Source of the DNA: JAAFIW01 sp031414805
GTDB lineage: Bacteria; Pseudomonadota; Gammaproteobacteria; Burkholderiales; Burkholderiaceae_C
Assembly: GCA_031414805.1 (NCBI GenBank)
Contig: JANOQJ010000068.1
Location: 1 to 64,000 of the forward strand
Reading direction: 5' to 3'
Length of the DNA stretch: 64,000 nucleotides
Shown: positions 58,200 through 64,000 of the stretch, piece after piece
Position numbering within the stretch: position 1 is the first letter of the stretch
Layout of the letters: each line of letters begins with the position of its first letter
Program-made: the position numbers and the translations under genes
Notes under the pieces: model-generated
The model's input: the letters and a program-made list of their open reading frames with translations, nothing else
What the model was told of the DNA's origin: nothing
Databases searched by the model: none

Positions 58200-58310
58200 C
58201 GTCATTCCCGCGCAGGCGGGAATCCAGCCGCTAAGCGCCAGCCATGCCGCACACGGCGAGTCGTTCGCATCGCAAGCCGCTCCTGGATTCCCGCCTGCGC
58301 GGGAATGACA
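58200..58310. repeat. Inverted pair of ATTCCC-N8-GGGAAT palindromes
   Basis: CGTCATTCCCGCGCAGGCGG (58200) faces GGATTCCCGCCTGCGCGGGA near 58284-58305, separated by about 55 bp. The form is the same as the pair near 28.0 kb. Confidence 0.7.
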
Positions 58311-58381
58311 GACACAAGACTCTTGAGCAATTGAACTGTTTGTTGTTAGTTGTTAGTTGATTAACCGAAGGAGAAAGCACC

Positions 58382-59383
58382 ATGTCATTTGTGAAACTGA
58401 ATCGCCGTCAAATCGCCACTCTGGCAGCAGTCCTGGCTTGCGCCACCCCCAGCCTGACCTGGGCCCAAGCCAAGATGAAAGTAGCAGCCATCTACTCCGT
58501 GCCCTTCGAGCAGCAATGGGTCAGCCGCATCCACAAAGCGCTGAAAGCCGCTGAAGCGCGCGGCGAGATTGAATACAAGGCCAGCGAAAACGTGGCCAAC
58601 GCCGATTACGAGCGCGTGATGCGCGAGTACGCGCAGGCGGGCAATGCACTGATCGTGGGCGAGGTGTTCCCCATCGAAGCGGCAGCGCGCAAAGTAGCCA
58701 AAGACTTCCCCAAAGTCTCGTTCCTGATGGGCAGCTCGGGCAAGCCGCAAGCGCCCAACTTCAGCGTGTTTGACAACTACATCCAGGAGCCCGCGTACCT
58801 CTCCGGGATGGTGGCCGGCGGCATGACCAAGACCAACAAGATCGGCATGGTCGGCGGCTTTCCCATCCCCGAAGTCAACCGCCTGATGCACGCCTTCATG
58901 GCAGGTGCCAAAGAAACCAACCCCAAGGTGGAATTCACGGTGAGTTTCATTAACAGTTGGTTTGACCCACCGAAAGCCAAAGAAGCGGCTTTCGCCATGA
59001 TCGACAAGGGCGCGGACGTGATGTATGCCGAGCGTTTCGGCGTGTCTGATGCAGCCAAGGAAAAAGGCAAGCTGGCCATCGGCAACGTGATCAACACCCA
59101 AGACAAATACCCCGACACCGTGATCGCCTCGGCCCTGTGGAACATGGAGCCCACGATTGACCGAGCTTTGAGCCTGGTCAAAGAAGGCAAGTTCAAGCCC
59201 GAAGACTACGGTCAGTACTCGATGATGAAATACAAAGGCTCCGAGCTGGCCCCGCTAGGTACGTTTGATGGCAAAGTGCCGGCTGACATCAAGGCCAAAG
59301 TCAAGGCCAAGCAGGATGCGATTCTTGCAGGCACGTATACGGTCAAGGTGGACGACACGCAGCCGAAATCAACCGCAAAGTAA
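58382..59383 (+). CDS. BMP-family ABC transporter substrate-binding protein
   Basis: A 333-residue periplasmic binding protein. A signal peptide (IATLAAVLACATPSLTWAQA) starts the protein. The BMP fold (KMKVAAIYSVPFEQQWVSRI, IIGMVGGFPIPEVNRLMHAF-type blocks) follows. BMP proteins of this type bind nucleosides or purine-type compounds. AAGGAG precedes ATG 58382. The downstream ATPase and two permeases belong to the same transporter family, so they form one uptake system. Confidence 0.9.
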   Translation: MSFVKLNRRQIATLAAVLACATPSLTWAQAKMKVAAIYSVPFEQQWVSRIHKALKAAEARGEIEYKASENVANADYERVMREYAQAGNALIVGEVFPIEAAARKVAKDFPKVSFLMGSSGKPQAPNFSVFDNYIQEPAYLSGMVAGGMTKTNKIGMVGGFPIPEVNRLMHAFMAGAKETNPKVEFTVSFINSWFDPPKAKEAAFAMIDKGADVMYAERFGVSDAAKEKGKLAIGNVINTQDKYPDTVIASALWNMEPTIDRALSLVKEGKFKPEDYGQYSMMKYKGSELAPLGTFDGKVPADIKAKVKAKQDAILAGTYTVKVDDTQPKSTAK

Positions 59384-59406
59384 GTCATACGCACAGGATT
59401 TTTTGA

Positions 59407-59529
59407 ACGCAGAGGGCGCAGAGGTTTCGCAAAGGACGCAAAAAGAACATCCAGAAAAGGAAACTGCTTCCCTCTGAGTGGAGTTGTTTTTTTTGCGTTT
59501 TTTGCGAAACCTTTGCGCTCTTTGCGTTC
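59407..59529. repeat. Imperfect inverted repeat of GCAAAG-rich arms
   Basis: GAACGCAGAGGGCGCAGAGG (59407) is mirrored by CTTTGCGCTCTTTGCGTTC (near 59511-59529), with further pairing of GTTTCGCAAA and TTTGCGAAAC inside. It fills the gap between the binding-protein and ATPase genes and could reduce read-through. Confidence 0.65.
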
Positions 59530-59544
59530 TTACTCACCCCAGCG

Positions 59545-61217
<1,673 letters not shown>

Positions 61218-61218
<1 letters not shown>

Positions 61219-62279
61219 TGCGCCTGGAAAAACGCGCCCACAGCTCCACGCTGGCCGTTCTGCTGGCGCCTGTTGGAGCCATTGCCTTTACCTTGCTGGT
61301 GGGCAGCCTGCTGGTGCTATGGGCTGGTGCGCCAGTAGCGCAGACCTTTGGCCTGCTGGTCAAAGGCGCGGTGGGCTCCACCTTCGCGCTGAGCGAAACC
61401 CTCACGCGCGCCATACCGCTGGTGCTGACTGGCCTGGCCGCTACCGTCGCCTTCAAAGCCCGTTTGTTCAACATCGGTGCTGAAGGCCAGTTGTATGCCG
61501 GTGCGCTGGCGGCTGTGGCAGTGGGCGGCCTGCATGGCGGCAACGGGCTGGCGTGGCCCGTCTGGGTTTTATTTCCCCTGATGATGCTGGCCGCCGCATT
61601 GGCTGGCGCGCTGCTGTTGCTAGGCCCCGCCCTGCTCAAAACCCGCCTGGGCGTGGACGAGGTGGTCACCACCTTGCTGCTGAACTTCATCGTGCTGCTG
61701 GGCACCTCGGCCCTGCTCGATGGGGCCATGAAAGACCCCACCGCCATGGGCTGGCCACAAAGCGTGGGCCTGCAAAGCGAGCTGGAACTGTCAAAACTCA
61801 TTACCCAAACCCGCCTGCACACCGGCCTGCTGTGGGCCGCGGCGCTGGCTGTGGCTTTGTGGCTGCTGTTCAAGTACACGCTGCTGGGGTTTGACATTCG
61901 CGCCGTCGGTGCCAACGCGCGCGCCGCGGCCTTTGCGGGTGTGCCCGTCACGCGTACGGTGGTGCTGGTGGCCATGCTGTCGGGCGCGTTGGCGGGGCTG
62001 GCGGGCGCCATTGAGGTGGCGGGCCGCACGGGTTACGTCACGCTGGACATGTCGCCCGGCTACGGCTACAGCGGCATCGTGATCGCCATGCTGGCCGCCC
62101 TGCACCCGCTGGGCGTGCTGGCGGCCAGCGTATTTGTGGCCGGTGTGCTGGTGGGTGCCGACAGCATGAGCCGCGCCATCAACGTACCCACCTACATCGC
62201 CGACGTGATGGTGGCGACGGCGCTGCTGAGTGTGCTGGTGGCGGGGTTGTTGACACAGTACCGGGTGCGGTGGAAATGA
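61218..62279 (+). CDS. ABC transporter permease 1 (nucleoside/BMP type)
   Basis: A 353-residue permease with about eight to ten transmembrane helices. It starts at ATG 61218, sharing a base with the ATPase stop (TGATG). Family features include FNIGAEGQLYAGALAAVAVG, GVDEVVTTLLLNFIVLLGTS and GYGYSGIVIAMLAALHPLGV. It forms the channel with permease 2. The stop codon overlaps an ATG (ATGA, 62276), which looks like the original coupled start of permease 2. Confidence 0.92.
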
Positions 62280-62301
62280 GCGTGAAAAAGACTTGTGTTG
62301 G

Positions 62302-62484
62302 CTCCCTCTCCCCTCGGGGAGAGGGTTGGGGTGAGGGGGCTGCGCCGTACACACATTGTGGCAACGCGAGGGCCCTCACCCCAGCCCTCTCCCGCGAGCG
62401 GGAGAGGGAGAAAAACCACCTGGCGGCACCTGCACCGCGGCACGCATGCCCCCACCCCCACCCTCCCCCAGCGGGGGAGGGAGC
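62302..62484. repeat. Cluster of GGGAGAGGG-type repeats at the start of permease 2
   Basis: Three related inverted units are seen: CTCTCCCCTCGGGGAGAGGG (62305), CCCTCTCCCGCGAGCGGGAG (62386) and CCTCCCCCAGCGGGGGAGGG (62462). Together they fill the region between the permease-1 stop and the first conserved codons of permease 2. Confidence 0.8.
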
Positions 62485-63426
62485 CATCCGGGGTCAATCG
62501 CCAAGACCGACCTCCGCGACATCCTCTCCAACCCCGCCTTCTGGGTGGCCGTGCTGCGCATCGCCACGCCGCTGATTCTGGGTACCTTGGGCGTGCTGCT
62601 GTGCGAGCGCGCGGGGGTGTTGAATCTGGGCATTGAGGGCATCCTGGTCGCAGGTGCTTTCAGCGGCTGGCTGGCGGTGTACAGCGGTGCGCCGCTGTGG
62701 GTGGGCGTGGCGGTAGCGGCGGCCACGGGTGCGGTGTTTGGCTTGCTGCACGCCTGGCTCACCGTGGGGCTGGCGCTGTCGCAGCATGTGGCGGGCCTGG
62801 GCATCACGCTGCTGGCCACGGCGCTGAGCTACTTTGGCTACCGCGTGAGCTTTCCCAAAGTCACCACGCCGCCCACCATCACCCCGTTTACCGAGATGAC
62901 CTGGCTTCCCATACCCATCCTGTCCAGCCAAACCCCGCTGACCTTGCTCGCCTTGCTGCTGGTGCCCACCCTCGCTTATGTGTTGTACCGCACGCCGCTG
63001 GGCCTGGCGCTGCGCATGGTGGGCGAGAACCCGCAGGCTGTGGAGGGCCAGGGCCTGTCGGTGGCCAAGCTGCGCACCGGATCTATCGTCGCGGGCTCGG
63101 CCTTAATGGGTGTGGCGGGCTCGTTTCTCACGCTGTCTGCCTTCAACGCCTTCTTTTTCAACATGGTCAATGGCCGCGGCTGGATTTGCGTGGCGCTGGT
63201 GGTGTTTGCCAGTTGGCGGCCCGGCAAGGCGCTGCTGGGTGCGCTCTTGTTTGCATTTTTTGATGCGCTGCAACTGCGATTGCAGCAACAAGGTGAAGCG
63301 GCTCTGCCTTACCAGCTGTATTTGATGCTGCCGTATGTGCTGTCTATCCTGGCGCTGGTGCTGGTGGCCCGCAGAGCAGCTTACCCGCAAGCGCTGATGA
63401 AACCCTACCGAAAAGGTGAACGCTGA
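62446..63426 (+). CDS. ABC transporter permease 2 (nucleoside/BMP type), start displaced by repeats
   Basis: About 326 residues with eight or so transmembrane helices. The conserved part begins at DLRDILSNPAFWVAVLRIAT and includes GVLNLGIEGILVAGAFSGW and GENPQAVEGQGLSVAKLRTG. The codons before that are repeat DNA. The likely original start, ATG 62276 overlapping the permease-1 stop, is now in a different frame, so the repeat has shifted it. ATG 62446 is the first in-frame ATG in the present frame; TTG 62356 is another. Whether enough protein is made is unknown. The gene body is intact. Confidence 0.85.
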   Translation: MPPPPPSPSGGGSHPGSIAKTDLRDILSNPAFWVAVLRIATPLILGTLGVLLCERAGVLNLGIEGILVAGAFSGWLAVYSGAPLWVGVAVAAATGAVFGLLHAWLTVGLALSQHVAGLGITLLATALSYFGYRVSFPKVTTPPTITPFTEMTWLPIPILSSQTPLTLLALLLVPTLAYVLYRTPLGLALRMVGENPQAVEGQGLSVAKLRTGSIVAGSALMGVAGSFLTLSAFNAFFFNMVNGRGWICVALVVFASWRPGKALLGALLFAFFDALQLRLQQQGEAALPYQLYLMLPYVLSILALVLVARRAAYPQALMKPYRKGER

Positions 63427-64000
63427 TGCTGGACTTACTGGTCACAAACGCCACGCTGCCCGATGGCCGCACCCACATGTCGGTGGCGGTGCAAGCCGGG
63501 CGCATCACCGAGGTCACGCAAGGTTTGCAAGCGCCTGCGCATGAAGTCATCGACGCCCAAGGCCTGCTGGTCAGCCCGCCGTTTGTGGATGCGCACTTTC
63601 ACATGGATTCCACCCTCAGCTACGGCCAGCCAAGAGTCAACGAGAGCGGCACACTGCTGGAAGGGATTGCGCTGTGGGGTGAGCTGAAACCGCTGCTCAC
63701 GCAAGAAGCTTTGGTGGAACGCGCGCTGACCTATTGCGACTGGGCCGTGGGCCGCGGTCTGCTGGCCATCCGCAGCCATGTAGACATTTGCGACCCGCGC
63801 CTGCTCGCGGTCGAAGCGCTGCTACAGGTCAAAAAACAAGTCGCGTCCTACATCGATTTGCAACTGGTGGCGTTCCCGCAAGACGGTGTGCTGCGTTATG
63901 GCAACGAAGGCGCACGGGGCGCGCCGAGCGCTTTGGAAAACATGAAGCGCGCGCTCGCGATGGGCGTCGACGTGGTGGGCGGCATTCCTCACTTCGAGCG
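63426..64000 (+). CDS. Cytosine-deaminase-like amidohydrolase (partial, runs off the end)
   Basis: The first 191 residues are present. The amidohydrolase metal motif VDAHFHMDSTLSYGQPRVNE is seen near residues 55-75, with the CodA-like spacing and a later IRSHVDICDP block with a metal-binding His. The start (MLDLLVTNATLPDG) is typical of cytosine deaminase-type enzymes. It begins at ATG 63426, one base into the permease-2 stop (TGATG). With upp and the transporter it suggests uptake of a nucleobase, deamination and conversion to UMP. The true substrate could be another cyclic amidine. Confidence 0.82.
   Translation, partial: MLDLLVTNATLPDGRTHMSVAVQAGRITEVTQGLQAPAHEVIDAQGLLVSPPFVDAHFHMDSTLSYGQPRVNESGTLLEGIALWGELKPLLTQEALVERALTYCDWAVGRGLLAIRSHVDICDPRLLAVEALLQVKKQVASYIDLQLVAFPQDGVLRYGNEGARGAPSALENMKRALAMGVDVVGGIPHFE

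Overview
The window is about 64 kb of dense, GC-rich chromosome with long codon-biased genes, short intergenic gaps and many dispersed palindromic repeats. The gene families (Mpl, AlaS, BrkB, DUF2069, tandem 7TMR-DISM receptors, PaoABC, RtcR/Rsr/RtcBA) and the repeats point to a betaproteobacterium of the Burkholderiales, most likely a Comamonadaceae member of the Rhodoferax/Polaromonas type. That placement is inferred from family resemblance, not from a search. No rRNA operon, CRISPR array, prophage or insertion sequence with a transposase was seen.

Layout. 0-7 kb: mpl, then a LysR/short-chain dehydrogenase/aldo-keto reductase/flavoprotein cluster in which two genes carry frameshifts, then a frameshifted NYN/PIN-like gene. 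7.7-11.7 kb: a paoABC-type periplasmic molybdo-flavo-iron-sulfur oxidase operon. 12-19 kb: two tandem 7TM receptors with degenerate GGDEF-like domains, BrkB, DUF2069 and a GlcD-like flavoprotein. 19-24.8 kb: a 1,473-residue NACHT-WD40 protein with 13 near-identical WD40 repeats, divergent from an AAA ATPase (a conflict or defence candidate). 24.8-31.6 kb: an RNA-repair locus. 31.6-40.4 kb: ccdAB, thyA, folA, a 174-bp MITE, RidA, an oxidoreductase, RNase H, xthA, a Phd/VapBC-type module and alaS. 40.5-48.8 kb: caspase-like, lipoprotein, FecR-like and DegP-like envelope genes, tatD and a deoxyinosine-glycosylase-like gene. 49-57 kb: stress and regulatory genes and flavoproteins. 57.5-64 kb: a nucleobase salvage and uptake cluster (upp, BMP-type ABC transporter, cytosine-deaminase-like gene running off the end).

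The centre of interest is the RNA-repair locus: rtcR faces rsr - three Y-RNA-like genes - rtcB - zinc-ribbon gene - rtcA, with a near-consensus sigma-54 promoter before rsr. RtcR (CARF plus AAA) would sense RNA ends and switch on the operon. Rsr (a Ro60 orthologue) would bind the Y RNAs. RtcB would ligate and RtcA would cyclise RNA ends. One Y RNA contains a clear circularly permuted tRNA: the T-arm half comes first and the D-arm half second, joined through a 12-bp acceptor stem, with both ends closed by a 17-bp stem. All three RNAs share a 5' motif that is a candidate Rsr-binding site.

A second theme is repeats inside genes. A roughly 45-65 bp element with the core TGCTTGAGCA occurs 16 times. 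It contributes coding sequence to rtcA, folA, a glycosylase gene and an ABC ATPase gene, and supplies the last codons of mpl and the start codon of a receptor gene. Other GC-rich repeats sit in frame in mpl, alaS and the ABC ATPase gene, and one appears to have cut a permease gene off from its original start codon.
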